A DNA stretch of 64,000 bases, from NCBI GenBank assembly GCA_035610835.1, contig CM069452.1, forward strand, positions 13,177,753-13,241,752. Reading direction: 5' to 3'. Below the pieces are notes generated by a model, which was not told the origin of the DNA, did no database searches, and worked only from the letters and a program-made list of their open reading frames with translations. This DNA comes from Ophiura sarsii. Taxonomy: Eukaryota; Echinodermata; Ophiuroidea; Amphilepidida; Ophiuridae. Position 1 is the first letter of the stretch; each line of letters starts with the position of its first letter. Both the position numbers and the translations under genes were made by a program. Below are positions 22,419-35,084 of the stretch, one piece after another.

Positions 22419-22624
22419 AGATAATAGCGGGAATTTTGATTAGCTGTTCTTGTTGTGCTGTAGACTTGATTAGCATAATCCGGGACAAATTTAATGGGGA
22501 TGACAGGCGTACTTCTTTACAATTAAAAAGGATGAATTTAAAACTCCAAATGCTCAGAAGGTCCGAGAAGACAGACAGGACAGGTCATCGCCATGGGCAA
22601 CTATCAAAATTCCCGCTATTATCT
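22419..22624. mobile_element. 206-bp element with perfect 22-bp inverted repeats
   Basis: AGATAATAGCGGGAATTTTG (22419 on) plus two further bases is complemented exactly at 22603-22624. The interior is unremarkable and non-coding. The target duplication is unclear. Confidence 0.7.
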
Positions 22625-22984
22625 TATGCCTCCATGACTTGGTACATCTTGAAATAGTGCACATTAGCGTTTACAGAGCACTAGGACAATATCAAATTGC
22701 GCTAATGTGCTGCTCATCAACGCTTATATGTGACCTGGCTGATTTTGAGTTTTGACAATACCGGGTGGTTCAAAAAAAGTTGACCCAAGTTCAAAGTAAT
22801 TTTATAACCACATTTAAATTTTCAGAGAATTTGCGTTTAATTTGTCTTAATCACTGAGCAGTAAGTTTTGAAATTATCCTGAAAAGATGGCACGTTTAGC
22901 TTGTTTGGTTCTTCAGATATGGTTCATTACAGAAAACATGTACAGAACTGACTTGTCCACGGGAGCGTCATTTAGTTTGTGTCT

Positions 22985-23378
<394 letters not shown>

Positions 23379-23552
23379 TCGGGGAGGGGTAATTCCCCCT
23401 CCAGTAGTTTTAAAAGATAATGTATTCACACCACAAGGGATGCAACAACAAAAACCCGGTATAATTCAGAAGTTCAGCAACATCTCAAATGCTACTGGTC
23501 ATGGTCGGTACCCTGAAATATGAGACTATTAATATTATACGGTAGGAGTGTA

Positions 23553-23765
23553 AATACAACTCAATTTCACGGCTACTTAATTTAGCGAATTAGCATTTGG
23601 CCAACCTTTTGCGGCAATTCAATGTCACTAATTTGTACCATCTTCCTATATATAACCATTATAATTAATATAAATGTTGGCAATTTAATTTGGCGAATTA
23701 GATCGCCTAGCGAAATTAGCCAAAATTAGCGAAATTAAATTGCTAGCGAAATTAAGTTTACAGTA
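23553..23765 (-). mobile_element. Diverged TA-type MITE, relative of 58612-58794
   Basis: Shares blocks TTAATTTAGCGAATTAGCAT, TTTTGCGGCAATTCAAT and ATAACCATTATAA with the reverse complement of 58612-58794. Its right end is AGTTTACAGTA. The left end is decayed. The A/T-rich GCGAAATTA motif has multiplied near the right end. Confidence 0.65.
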
Positions 23766-25480
23766 CCTGAATATAATTTGCGTTAACCCGAAACGTTCAA
23801 ATCGCTTGAACACCCATGCAGCCTTGTCGATCAACATGATCATTCCACCTGTTTATAGATGATTTTAGCCCACATATTCTAGAGTTGCATAGGCGCGAGT
23901 TGTCGAAAAAGTGGTTGGAAACTATGATATACAGTAGAGTTACCTAGCTTGTATTTGCTGACTGGTCACTGATGCAGTGATTCGCAAATATACACTGTTT
24001 GTGCCTCTTATTTCATTGAATAAAATTTGATCAATCGTTTCGTTAGGCTTTTCGTCCACAAAAAAAAAGGTTAACATCATAAACTTCATATTAACTTAAC
24101 TCCAACTATACATTCAACTATAAATGTGTTTCTATGCTCACCAGAATATAACTCTCAAATCTGCTGAAGAGTGGTTATGGTCATGTTTTTATGTGATTTA
24201 TGAGATGACTACAAGTCTCGAATACTGTGTTTGGTAGCATGATTCTGATCATCTCCATTTGTAGCCATTTTTTAGGGGTTTTTGTCCGTATGTGTTGTGT
24301 TATCACGGACCAGTTACTGCCTTTTATCGTGGCTTTTTATCGTATTTTTTGTGGCACAAGAATCTTGAAAAGTAAGGACGTTGGTTGAAGGAAATTTTGA
24401 TAAGTTGTGTATTATATTGATACCTACTGCATGAGCATATTTTTGAGGTCCAGAATTAGGCGTTACTAAGATGTTTTTGGGCCGTAACCAAGGCACGTTC
24501 TCTGTTTCACATTTAGGTATATGTGTTAGGATGTACAGTGATGCGCCCCTACGATAGTTTCTACGCATAAAGAAGTAGACCCCGAATTACATGGAATTAA
24601 AATGTGGTTTGTGTTTGTATTTATTGTATTTCATCAATCATTTTCCTCTCATTCTTCTCACTGGCATAATATGTTGGTGTTTGTTGTCATTTATACGCTA
24701 TTTATAAGGTTATTTGCCTACGTTAATGAATGCGGATAGTTATAGTCAATTATAATTCAAGCAAATCGGCTGGCGTGAGTTCATTGATACCATGAGCTCA
24801 CGTAGTCCTTTTCAGTACTTCTTCAGGCAAATGAATAAGGGGGAACCATACCAAAAAGACAAGGCTATCATGTGACTAATTTTAACATAATAATTAATGT
24901 CTAAATTCGGTTTTTCACGGACATATCGGAGAGGTTTAACTTAAAAAATGAGTGCTCACCTGTTTCTTGACCCATATGCATCTATTATTTGGATGAAATT
25001 CAATCCGGTAGCCTTACATGCTTACACAGAAAAACAAAATTACCAATGTGATTATTGTTTTTTAAGATGGCCGACGAAGATTTTGTCTAAGACTAGTACG
25101 TATATACCACTCTCAGGATTTTGTATTAATACCACAGTTGATTACTTGCTAGTCATAAATAAAAAGATCCAATGCGACTTTTCTGAACCACTTTTGCTAG
25201 CTCTTAGTTTCATAGCAATGTCATGAATTCCAAAGAGAACATAAAAGGACAAGTTTGAGTCTCCAAAAATGTGAGTGAGTCCATGGACGGTGGGACCAAG
25301 TGGGCCATAAAAATGATTCCCTTCCAACATAGTACTTTTACCCGATACCCAAATTATAGATTTGGTACCAATCTATCGAAACTAGAGCTTACATCAGTTA
25401 CGAAAATGAAAATACCCGGCGAAGAATCACATTTTAGCGAAAGAGTAAAAATAATGCACAGATTAAATACAAAATAAATC
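23766..25480. other. Gene-free stretch
   Basis: I see no gene. The 84-92-codon frames at 24314-24568 and 24948-25226 have no recognisable domain or splice context. The block 25304-25383 is an inverted relative of 41205-41285 in GOLPH3 intron 1 (shared CCCGATACCCAAAT and GATTTGGTA). Confidence 0.45.
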
Positions 25481-25504
25481 AATTTCAAATGAATCTCCAC
25501 ATTA

Positions 25505-25760
25505 AATGTGCATTAAATAATCGTGATTTAGCCGACAATTTTTTTTAAATAAGCTTATTATTATTTTTTATTATTTTTCTTTTGATGAATGAAATGATGG
25601 ATAATTCCAGAATCAAATGTTTAGAGACATTTTGGGAATCTCGGGTCCCAAAATGGTCCCCGGGATATCGACTTAGTCTAAAAAATGACTCGGATGGATA
25701 CCATGATAAAATGTGTCCCGATGTGATTTTTTGGATGATTTCACATTTCATAAAGCCGCT
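25505..25760 (+). repeat. Left copy of a dispersed direct repeat plus one 146-bp satellite fragment
   Basis: 25510-25632 matches 37741-37871 in the same orientation (shared TAAATAATCGTGATTTAGCC and GAATGAAATGATGGATAATT). 25674-25755 is a single diverged piece of the 146-bp satellite that forms the array at 35380-37690. Confidence 0.75.
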
Positions 25761-25844
25761 CAAACTGATAATAGCGACAATAGCACAAAAGAGCACTGGT
25801 GTGCGCGATAGTGCGAGCAGTAAGTCAATCGTATTAGGAGCATA

Positions 25845-26340
25845 ATAATCGCGCTATTTTACGCGATAGCGTCAATCGATAGCGTTAGTAGCACAGAAGA
25901 GCACGGGCGTATGTGATAGTGCGAGCAGTAAGGCGATAGCGACAATAGCAAAGTAGAGCACAGGCGTGTGCGATAGTGCGAGCATTAAAGCAATCGCATT
26001 ATGATCATTTGCGCTATTTTACGCGATAGCGACAATCAATAGCGTCAGTAGCACAGAAGAGCACGGGCGTATGTGATAGTGCGAGCAGTAAGGCGATAGC
26101 GACAATAGCAAAGTAGAACACAGGCGTGTGCGATAGTGCGAGCATTAAAGCAATCGCATTATGATCATATGATTGCGCTATTTTACGCGATAGCGACAAT
26201 CAATAGCGTCAGTAGCACAGAAGAGCACGAGTTTGTGCGATAGTGCGAGCAGTATAATATATATAGCGATTATAGCACAGAAGAGCACGGGCGTATGTGA
26301 TAGTGCGAAAAATTAGGAGCATATAATCGCGCTATTTTAC
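25845..26340 (+). repeat. Tandem repeat of about 160 bp built on GCGATAGYG
   Basis: Three-plus units; the phrase GCGCTATTTTACGCGATAGC recurs near 25851, 26008 and 26175, and GATAGTGCGAGCA recurs within each. It is rich in short, partly palindromic GCGATAG/CTATCGC words. Confidence 0.8.
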
Positions 26341-26439
26341 GCGAGCACATTGTCACTTGCTATACAATAGCACAAAAGAGCACAGGTGTGTGCGATCGCG
26401 CGATTGTGTGCATCTTTCTGCTGCAATTGCACAATAGCA

Positions 26440-26890
26440 CCTTCACATGTGCTATTCGCGCTATTGTGCGATGTTCCTTTCAACAATGTTAGTAGTGCGC
26501 TATTGTGCGAATGATACTTCATCTATGAGACATGCCAAGGATGTGCTATTCGCGCTATTGTGCGATGTTCCGTTTAACAATAGTAGTGAGCATTTAGTGT
26601 GTTACTCGCGCTATTTTGCGTTATTCGCGCTATTGTGCGATGTTCCTTTCAACACTAAGTTAGTATTGCGCTAATCGCGCTATTGTGCGAATGATTATTA
26701 TACTTCATTCATCTATGAGACATGCCAAGGATGCGCTATTCGCGCTATTGTGCGATGTTCCTTTCAACAATGTTAGTAGTGTGCTATTCGCGCTATTGTG
26801 CGAATGATCATTATACTTCATTCATCTATGAGACCTGCCAAGGATGTGCTATTCGCGCTATTGTGCGATGTTCCTTTCAACAATGTTAGT
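26440..26890 (-). repeat. 98-bp satellite, left array (opposite orientation to 33838-34770)
   Basis: Units contain GTGCTATTCGCGCTATTGTG, TTCCTTTCAACAATGTTAGT and GAATGAT. The reverse complement of each unit is the monomer at 33838-34770. About five units, irregularly spaced. Confidence 0.9.
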
Positions 26891-26934
26891 CTCAGGAAAT
26901 AAACTAATTTTGTCCGAACCTGATAAGCATTTTA

Positions 26935-29460
26935 AGTGACAATGACATTCTGTGGACATACTATTCATCAAATCTTGAAAATGTCCGACTTCCCCATCCG
27001 TTCACGCTTTTTGGAGTTAATCAGACACTATGGTGGAAGATGCCCGTGGCCCAAAGATGCCCAATGGTAGGGCGTTCTTTAAAAGCGGTCCTAGGTGCAG
27101 TGGACCCTGTTGTGCGTAACCGCCCAGAGCGGAGCAAGTTATATAGAGCCCGCAGGGTTCCGGAAGATACACTAATCGAAGTCACAATGAATGCTATCTT
27201 CATCAGTAAATGACACGCCGGTGCATGGTTTAAATATGTTGTGTCAAAAATAAGCGCCCAACAAAAGTATGTTAAAAGAGCGGTCGAAGATGCCCGTGGC
27301 CCAAAGATGCCCAATGGTGGGGCGTTCTTTAAAAGCGGTCCTGGGTGCAGTGGACCCTGTTGTGCGTAACCGCCCAGAGCGGAGCATGTTTATATAGAGC
27401 CCCGCAGGGTTCCGGAAGATACACTAATCGAAGTCACAATGAATGCCATCTTCATCAGTAGATGACATTCTGTGGACATACTATTCATCAAATCTTGAAA
27501 ATGTCCGACTTCCCCATCCGTTCACGCTTTTTGGAGTTAATCAGACGGTGGTGGACATGTCAGACATTTACTTGGTGAATTTCAAGATGTTACTAACACA
27601 CCGTTTGATAGTATCAAGTGACAGGTTTGGCATAATAGATTATGGGTCGTTCTTTAAACGCCCCAATCAAACTATGAGCCCTCTAAATTGCATGGTGGTA
27701 ACCACCGATATAGTTTGTGTACTACTCAATGGGTACAGTTCACAGCATCTTGTGCGTCTAAAATAAGAACCATTAGAGCTATGCAACTCAAACTTTGGAA
27801 CACGACTTTTTTAAGGATGACCTTTCATGTAGAATAGAAAATTTCAAAAAAATTATGATAAAAGAGCGGTCGAAGATGCCCGTTGCCCAAAGATGCCCAA
27901 TGGTGGGGCGTTCTTTAAAGGCGGTCCTAGGTGCAGTGGACCCTGTTGTGCGTAACCGCCCAGAGTGGAGCAAGTTATATAGAGCCCCGCAGGGTTCCGG
28001 AAGATACACTAATCGAAGTCACAATGAATGCTATCTTCATCAGTAAATGACACGCCGGTGCATTTGCAAGTTTTGTGATTTTATAATGGTTTAAATGTGT
28101 TGTTGTGTCAAAAATAAGCGTCCAACAAAATTATGATCAACGAGCGGTCGAAGATGCCCGTGGCCCAAAGATGCCCAATTCCAATTTCGATTCAATGAGA
28201 GTAAAGATGGAGACATTGATAATGGTTTAAATATGTTGTGTCAAAAATAAGCGCCCAACAAAATTATGATAAAAGAGCGGTCGAAGATGCCCGTGGCCCA
28301 AATATGCCCGTGGCCCAAAGATGCCCAATGGTGGGGCGTTCTTTAAAAGCGGTCCTAGGTGCAGTGGACCCTGTTGTGCGTAACCGCCCAGAGCGGAGCA
28401 TGTTTATATAGAGCCCCGCAGGGTTCCGGAAGATACACTAATCGAAGTCACAATGAATGCCATCTTCATTAGTAGATGACATTCTGTGGACATACTATTC
28501 ATCAAATCTTGAAAATGTCCGACTTCCCCACCCACCCGTTCACGCTTTTTGGAGTTAATCAGACGGTGGTGGACATGTCAGACATTTACTTGGTGAATTT
28601 CAAGATGTTACTAACACACCGTTTGATAGTATCAAGTGAATTAAGGGTCGTTCTTTAAACGCCCCAATCAAACTATGAGCCCTCTAAAATGCATGGTGGT
28701 AACCACCGATATAGTTTGTGTACTACTCAATGGGTACAGTTCACAGCATCTTGTGCGTCTAAAATAAGAACCATTAGAGCTATGCAACTCAAACTTTGGA
28801 ACACGACTTTTTTAAGGATGACCTTTCATGTAGAATAGAAAATTTCAACAAAATTATGATAAAAGAGCGGTCGAAGATGTCCGTGGCCCAAAGATGCCCA
28901 ATGGTGGGGCGTTCTTTAAAAGCTGTCCTAGGTGCAGTGGACCCTGTTGTGCGTACCCGCCCAGAGCGGAGCAAGTTATGTAGAGCCCCGCAGGGTTCCG
29001 GAAGATACACTAATCGAAGTCACAATGAATGCTATCTTCATCAGTAAATGACACGCCGGTGCATTTGCAAGTTTTGTGATTTCATAATGGTTTAAATGTG
29101 TTGTTGTGTCAAAAATAAGCGTCCAACAAAATTATGATAAAAGAGCGGTCGAAGATGCCCGTGGCCCAAAGATGCCCAATTCCAATTTCGATTCAATGAG
29201 AGTTAAGATGGAGACATTGATAATGGTTTAAATATGTTGTGTCAAAAATAAGCGCCCAACAAAATTATGATAAAAGAGCGGTCGAAGATGCCCGTGGCCC
29301 AAATATGCCCGTGGCCCAAATATGCCCAATGGTGGGGCGTTCTTTAAAAGCGGTCCTAGGTGCAGTGGACCCTGTTGTGCGTAACCGCCCAGAGCGGAGC
29401 ATGTTTATATAGAGCCCCGCAGGGTTCCGGAAGATACACTAATCGAAGTCACAATGAATG
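26935..29460 (+). repeat. Higher-order tandem repeat of about 1 kb
   Basis: Two sub-blocks alternate. Q (ATTCTGTGGACATACTATTC) is at 26945, 27469 and 28481. P (GGGGCGTTCTTTAAAAGCGG, CGGAAGATACACTAATCGAA) has six copies, starting near 27031, 27284, 27869, 28277, 28866 and 29276. The segment from 27466 is repeated from about 28478 with few differences. Several 60-107-codon frames recur because the DNA recurs and carry no known domain. Confidence 0.9.
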
Positions 29461-29974
29461 TCGACTGGTTAAAATGCTTCAATCGCGTGTATGAAAACAT
29501 GGCCTGGCGCTGGCCACTGTAACGGTCATGTAGTACGGTGTTCGGTTTTTATTCCACACAAGGTGACATCATATTTTATCCACATCTGGTAACAGACAAA
29601 ATTCCTAGCTTTAATTTGGTGCCATTTTCAAGTCTTAACTCGGACTATAGTATTAGCCGAGATATGGTTCAAAGAAACATGCGCATTTATACATACAGTT
29701 GTGAAAGGTATCACGGGTTTTTCTCCGGAACTATTTAGTGACGTTGCTACCTTAGAAACAAGAACTTTATTTTCTCATTTTGGTTCATTATTTTCAAATC
29801 TCCTAAAGCAAATTTAGTTTCAAACTTATATTCAAAGTCTCATTGATATTGGTCAAATAGTTTTTGAGTTATGTCGATTTGAATAGAAAATCCGTAAATT
29901 CCAATATACTCCCAACGAGCCCGAAAACTTGAATTTCCGTGGTACAAATATCTATAGGTGTAAAGGAACATAGT

Positions 29975-30390
29975 TTAAAGGGACATTAAGTGGTGTTGAA
30001 AATTTTAAATGTTTAAAAATTTACTTCAGAATTCAAGATGAACATTACAAATTGCCGTTATCATGGTTATTGTTGTTTCTACTAACAAAAACACAGCAAA
30101 ACTTGATTAAAACAATTATTATCGCTATTTATTGTAAAACGCCCTCTATGCAAATATGGTTCGCGTTATGTATCACGCGTACTGCAGTGGGATACTGTCG
30201 GACGTAAAATGCTCGTCCCGTGGGACGAGCATTTTTGAATCGACGTTTTCTTGTACAAAGAGAGCTGATTTTTTCTTAATCCTTATAGGTGTAAGTTCAT
30301 ACATGTAATACAATTATAAAAATAAACTAATCTCAGTTTTTATCATAATTGAGGGCGCTGCCTCCAAGACATCTCTTAGTGTCCCTTTAA
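29975..30390 (+). mobile_element. TTAA MITE family A, copy 3
   Basis: TTAA at 29975-29978 and 30387-30390. The ends are AGGGACATTAAGTGG and the complement of AGGGACACTAAGAGATG. Same orientation as copy 1. The central hairpin here is ATGCTCGTCCCGTGGGACGAGCAT-like, a near-perfect inverted repeat. Confidence 0.88.
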
Positions 30391-30508
30391 CAATGACAAC
30401 TCTTCCTGTTGAATCAAGCATTTTACTTTTCATGTTATAATGCGTCGTGTTATACATCAAGATATCCTGTACATTTCAGCTCGAAATTGAAGGATATTTA
30501 GGTATGCT

Positions 30509-30737
30509 ATCTTCAGTAGATAGCAGCTGGAGACGTAACGCATCAAAAACGCGACTTACAACGCGTCCGTTGGCGCTTTTTAGAGTACGCTGTATACACA
30601 CATAAACGACGCATGCCGACATACGGGCTGCTATCTTCTCAAAATAGCATTTACAAGTTGCTATCTTCTTAAGATAGCAATTAACGGGTTACTATCTTCT
30701 GTAGATAGCATCTAACATTTGCTATCTTCAGAAGATA
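30509..30737. repeat. Row of short hairpins built on GCTATCTTC
   Basis: GCTATCTTC followed within a few bases by GATAGC or a variant occurs at about 30509, 30632, 30661, 30690 and 30720. The last four are spaced 29-30 bp and separated by different 9-10-base linkers (ATTTACAAGT, ATTAACGGGT, ATCTAACATT). Confidence 0.75.
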
Positions 30738-30824
30738 ATTTAGTATACGCCTAGCAACGGCGTCCATGCGTAAGATATGATTGGAAAGCGGGCTATACAC
30801 CGATGGTTTGAACGAAAAGCTCAG

Positions 30825-31075
30825 GGTTAAGCTTAGGACTAGTCCCTAGCGTTAGGGTAAGGTTAGGTTAGACTTAGAGTTATGGTTAGGACTAAGAATA
30901 ACTTTGGCTTTGGACTAGGATGAGGCTGAGGACCAGGAGAACGGGGTAAAGGATGGGACGTGTGTCGGGGCAAGGGTTTCTCATAACGAACTGGGAGGGG
31001 AGGCCAGGGAAAGGAGTCGGGGTGTGTGGGGTGTGTATGGGGGGAGCCGGGGTGGGGGCAACAACGGGGTTAAAT
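30825..31075. repeat. Degenerate TTAGG-like and G-rich low-complexity sequence
   Basis: GTTAGGGTAAGGTTAGGTTAG and related words from 30853 grade into GGGGTGTGTGGGGTGTG at 31018-31060. No gene. Confidence 0.6.
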
Positions 31076-31336
31076 TGAGCAGGGATGGATTTCAGGGCAT
31101 GTTATAGAAACGATCACACATGTTGTTTGAATAAAAGTAATGAATGAGAATGACCAAAGTTAGCATTGTTTGGTCATTAATCATGTTAATGCACTATAGG
31201 CCTACAGATATATAGGCTACGGCTGATTTGTGAACTTTTGGACTCATTTTTAAGTTTTCTACTCTTTCGTGAAATTGGTATAAATCGAAAAGTCTTATCC
31301 TTCAAAATAGGTTTAATATTATGTGTGCCTTATGAT

Positions 31337-31641
31337 CAAGGCTCAAGATAAGCGGGCGCTGGGCGATTTTTACCCCTCGGTTCTTCTGCCAAAGCGCCCG
31401 GTAATGCTGAAAAATAAACAACCGGGCGCTGATATTTTGTCCAAAGCAGCGCCCGTTGACGATCGGGAAGCTTGCCCAAGACATTTAATTTCGAGTTGAC
31501 AATGCTGCCACGCAGGATTTAATAAAAAGTTAGCTCTCGGTAGACTGAAAGTAGCTCCCGGTTCTCAATAAATCCCATGATCCAGGCGCTACTTTTGAAA
31601 AAAAGTAGCTCCCGGTTAAAAACCTGTTATCTTGAGCCTTG
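31337..31641. mobile_element. hAT-type MITE, copy 2, with perfect 8-bp target duplication
   Basis: The ends CAAGGCTCAAGATAA and TTATCTTGAGCCTTG are exact complements. They are flanked on both sides by CTTATGAT (31329-31336 and 31642-31649), the 8-bp duplication typical of hAT transposons. It is 305 bp and non-coding. It carries internal GCGCCCGG/CCGGGCGC words shared with copy 1. Confidence 0.93.
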
Positions 31642-31830
31642 CTTATGATTAATCAAAAATAACAAAACCAGGTTTGCAAATAAACAAATCTATTATGTTC
31701 TAAGGTAGCACACCACTAAATACTCTTCACCAAGCCCGGGAAACCCGTTCCCAACTTTTACTATGATACGATATGCATTTCCCCCCACTATATCTCTGGT
31801 AATCTTTCGAATTTGCATTGTGGGGGTTTG

Positions 31831-31980
31831 CATTGTGGGACTGAATTTCAGTATCAAGTGACAGGTTTGGCATAATGTATTATGGGTCGTTTTTTAAAAG
31901 CCCCCATCCAAACTATTGAGCCCTCTAAAATGCATGATAGGTCGTTCTTTAAAAGCCCCGTCAAAAAACCCATCCAAACT
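31831..31980 (+). repeat. Solitary unit of the CGTTCTTTAAAAGCCCC repeat
   Basis: CATTGTGGGACTGAATTTCA followed by the GTATCAAGTGACAGG and GGTCGTTTTTTAAAAGCCCC segments. The same unit recurs at 33533 and 33727, and a piece lies in the 1-kb repeat at 27613. Confidence 0.75.
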
Positions 31981-32452
31981 AAAGGGAGCACAACACTATG
32001 TCGTCTCCCATTGACTTTACACGGCGAGTACTCCATATTCAAAACGCTGTAAATCCAGAGTGCTAGTGACTAGATCAATGAAATTTTGATATGTTTTAGA
32101 ACCATCCGTGATCTTTAACATATCTTAATATGAACTACAAATCATCGTCAAGATTTTTTGCTAGAAGTCGGCGAAAATAAATGGTATGATTACGCGAGTC
32201 AATATTCGGTTATTTCCCGTTCATGCACCATGTGTGTAAATCGGCCCGTTATTTATATTTCAGCTAAATTCATCGAATTTTCTGTTCTAAACATTAAATA
32301 TATAATCCATAAAATCCATAAAACACAAATTTGATATCATTACCTCTCAAATTGATGCCAATTTTGCACATTCATTTGGTCAAAAGGAACTATTATCGTA
32401 CTCAAGTTTTGCCGGAAGTGCCGCGCAAAACAGACTTAGTGGTGTGCTCCCT
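31981..32452 (+). mobile_element. MITE family C, copy 1
   Basis: The ends are AAGGGAGCACAACACTA and the complement of AAGGGAGCACACCACTAAG. About 470 bp, non-coding. I saw no base difference from copy 2 over the whole body. Confidence 0.88.
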
Positions 32453-32793
32453 TCAAGGTGACACTTTTGGTCAAAATCATTAAACATTTGATATCAACTT
32501 GTTCAGCATAAAATTTTGAATAAACTAGCCAGATATCATGTCAATCGAACACTCCGTTTTTGAGATATGCTCAGATTGCGGAGAGCGCATCTTGCGTAAA
32601 ATCACTATATTCCGGGGTTTTTATCCTATCGGATGCGCGTTCTAGGCCTACACTCAACATACTCAAGTAAATTCAACTTTTTTGAGTGAAATCCGGGGTG
32701 CAAATCCAACCGATTTTGATTTTGATCAGTCACTGATAATGTTGAACTAACATAACAACTGAAAAAGTCACATTTAATGTATAAAAAAGAGCA

Positions 32794-32810
32794 CCCCCCC
32801 CCCCCCCCCC
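32794..32810. repeat. Poly-C tract
   Basis: Seventeen C residues between the two family C copies. Confidence 0.85.
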
Positions 32811-32950
32811 TGGTCCTTGTTAAACCAAACAATTTTGGCATAGTGCGATATTTAAACTGCCCAGATCTGAAATCTACGCATAGATTTGGGTGTGAACAGC
32901 ATTCACCATTTATGGTATTCCCGTTTCGTGTGGAGCACCGGTTATTTACC

Positions 32951-33424
32951 TTAAAGGGAGCACAACACTATGTCGTCTCCCATTGACTTTACACGGCGAG
33001 TACTCCATATTCAAAACGCTGTAAATCCAGAGTGCTAGTGACTAGATCAATGAAATTTTGATATGTTTTAGAACCATCCGTGATCTTTAACATATCTTAA
33101 TATGAACTACAAATCATCGTCAAGATTTTTTGCTAGAAGTCGGCGAAAATAAATGGTATGATTACGCGAGTCAATATTCGGTTATTTCCCGTTCATGCAC
33201 CATGTGTGTAAATCGGCCCGTTATTTATATTTCAGCTAAATTCATCGAATTTTCTGTTCTAAACATTAAATATATAATCCATAAAATCCATAAAACACAA
33301 ATTTGATATCATTACCTCTCAAATTGATGCCAATTTTGCACATTCATTTGGTCAAAAGGAACTATTATCGTACTCAAGTTTTGCCGGAAGTGCCGCGCAA
33401 AACAGACTTAGTGGTGTGCTCCCT
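32951..33424 (+). mobile_element. MITE family C, copy 2
   Basis: The left flank is TTAA (32951-32954) and the right flank TAAA. The body is the same sequence and orientation as 31981-32452, 0.5 kb away. The TTAA suggests the same mobilising system as families A and B, although the right flank does not confirm it. Confidence 0.88.
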
Positions 33425-33432
33425 AAACTGTT

Positions 33433-33830
33433 AATATCCTATCCCGCAATGCAAGAAATGATAGGTCGTTCTTTAAAATCCCCCTGTAAAATGACACCGC
33501 CCATTGTTCAAATTGTTTAATATTGCATTGTGGGACTGAATTTCAGTATCAAGTGACAGGTTTGGCATAATATATTATGGGTCGTTCTTTAAAAGCCCCA
33601 TCCAAACTATTGAGCCCTCTAAAATGCATTCAAACTGTTGATATCCAATCCCACAATGCAACAAATGATAGGTCGTTCTTTAGAATCCCCTTGTAAAGTG
33701 ACACCGCCCATTCAAATTATTTAATATTGCATTGTGGGACTGAATTTCAGTATCAAGTGACAGGTTTGGCATAATAGAGTATGGGTCGTTTTTTAAAAGC
33801 CCCATCCAAACTATTGAGCCCTCTAAAAGA
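33433..33830 (+). repeat. Two tandem units of about 194 bp
   Basis: The block from GCATTGTGGGACTGAATTTC at 33533 recurs at 33727; each has GGTCGTTCTTTAAAAGCCCC-like sequence and CCCTCTAAAA. The array runs straight into the 98-bp satellite. Confidence 0.8.
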
Positions 33831-33837
33831 TGAATGA

Positions 33838-34770
33838 AGTTTAATAATCATTCGCACAATAGCGCGAATAGCGCACTACTAACATTGTTCAAAGGAACAT
33901 CGCACAATAGCGCGAATAGCACATCCTTGTCAAGTCTCAAAAATGAAGTTTAATAATCATTCGCACAATAGCGCGAATAGCGCACTACTAAAATTGTTGG
34001 AAGGAACAGCGCACAATAGCGCGAATAGCACATAAGATGAATGAAATACAATAATCATTCGCACAATAGCGCGAACAGCGCATTACTAAAATTGTTGAAA
34101 GGTACATCGCACAATAGCGCGAATAGCACATAAGATGAATGAAATATAATAATCATTCGCACAATAGCGCGAATAGCGCACTACTAACATTGTTGAAAGA
34201 AACACGCACAATAGCGCGAATAGCACATCAGATGGATGAAATATAATAATCATTCGCACAATAGCGCGAATAGCGCACTACTAAAATTGTTGGAAGGAAC
34301 AGCGCACAATAGCGCGAATAGCACATCAGATGGATGAAATATAATAATCATTCGCACAATAGCGCGAATAGCGCACTACTAACATTGTTGAAAGAAACAC
34401 GCACAATAGCGCGAATAGCACATCAGATGGATGAAATATAATAATCATTCGCACAATAGCGCGAATAGCGCACTACTAAAATTGTTGGAAGGAACAGCGC
34501 ACAATAGCGCGAATAGCACATAAGATGGATGAAATATAATAATCATTCGCACAATAGCGCGAACAGCGCATTACTAAAATTGTTGAAAGGTACATCGCAC
34601 AATAGCGCGAATAGCGCACTACTAACATTGTTGAAAGGAACACGCACAATAGCGCGAATAGCACATCAGATGGATGAAATATAATAATCATTCGCACTAT
34701 AGCGCGAACAGCGCACTACTAAAATTGTTGGAAGGAGCAGCGCACAATAGCGCGAATAGCACATAAGAAG
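33838..34770 (+). repeat. 98-bp satellite, right array
   Basis: About nine units; AATAATCATTCGCACAATAG recurs every 95-100 bp (for example 34148, 34247, 34345 and 34440), and each unit holds two GCGCGAATAGC words. Some units match across pairs (34148-34345 and 34345-34538), suggesting two-unit duplication. It is inverted relative to 26440-26890. Confidence 0.93.
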
Positions 34771-35084
34771 TATATTTGCCCTTGATGCGCAATATAGCGC
34801 CATTGCCGCTATATCCATTTCTCCCGACTTGAAATTACTCTAAGTTAGAAAAGACGAGTGGTAATAGCACAATTGCAACATTTAAAGAATAGCAGTGCGA
34901 TTACTGCGTTCTTACATACTTAGTCTATGAGAGAGGCACGCTATTGCAGCCCTTGCTATTATAGGTGCTATTGTGCTATTATCAGTTAGAGCGGCTTTCT
35001 CTCACATTTTGAGCTACTTATAATAAAGTCTGTGTATTGTATTCCCTTTACGAAAATGCAATCACCAAAATGTGATTGCAGCAA

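Noticed and set aside
27443..29047. Repeated open frames of 60-107 codons shared between copies
   Set aside because: Their conservation follows the DNA duplication. Frames on opposite strands are equally conserved and no domain is visible.
30627..30737. CRISPR array
   Set aside because: Repeats are short and imperfect, linkers are 9-10 bases, there are no cas genes and the genome is eukaryotic.
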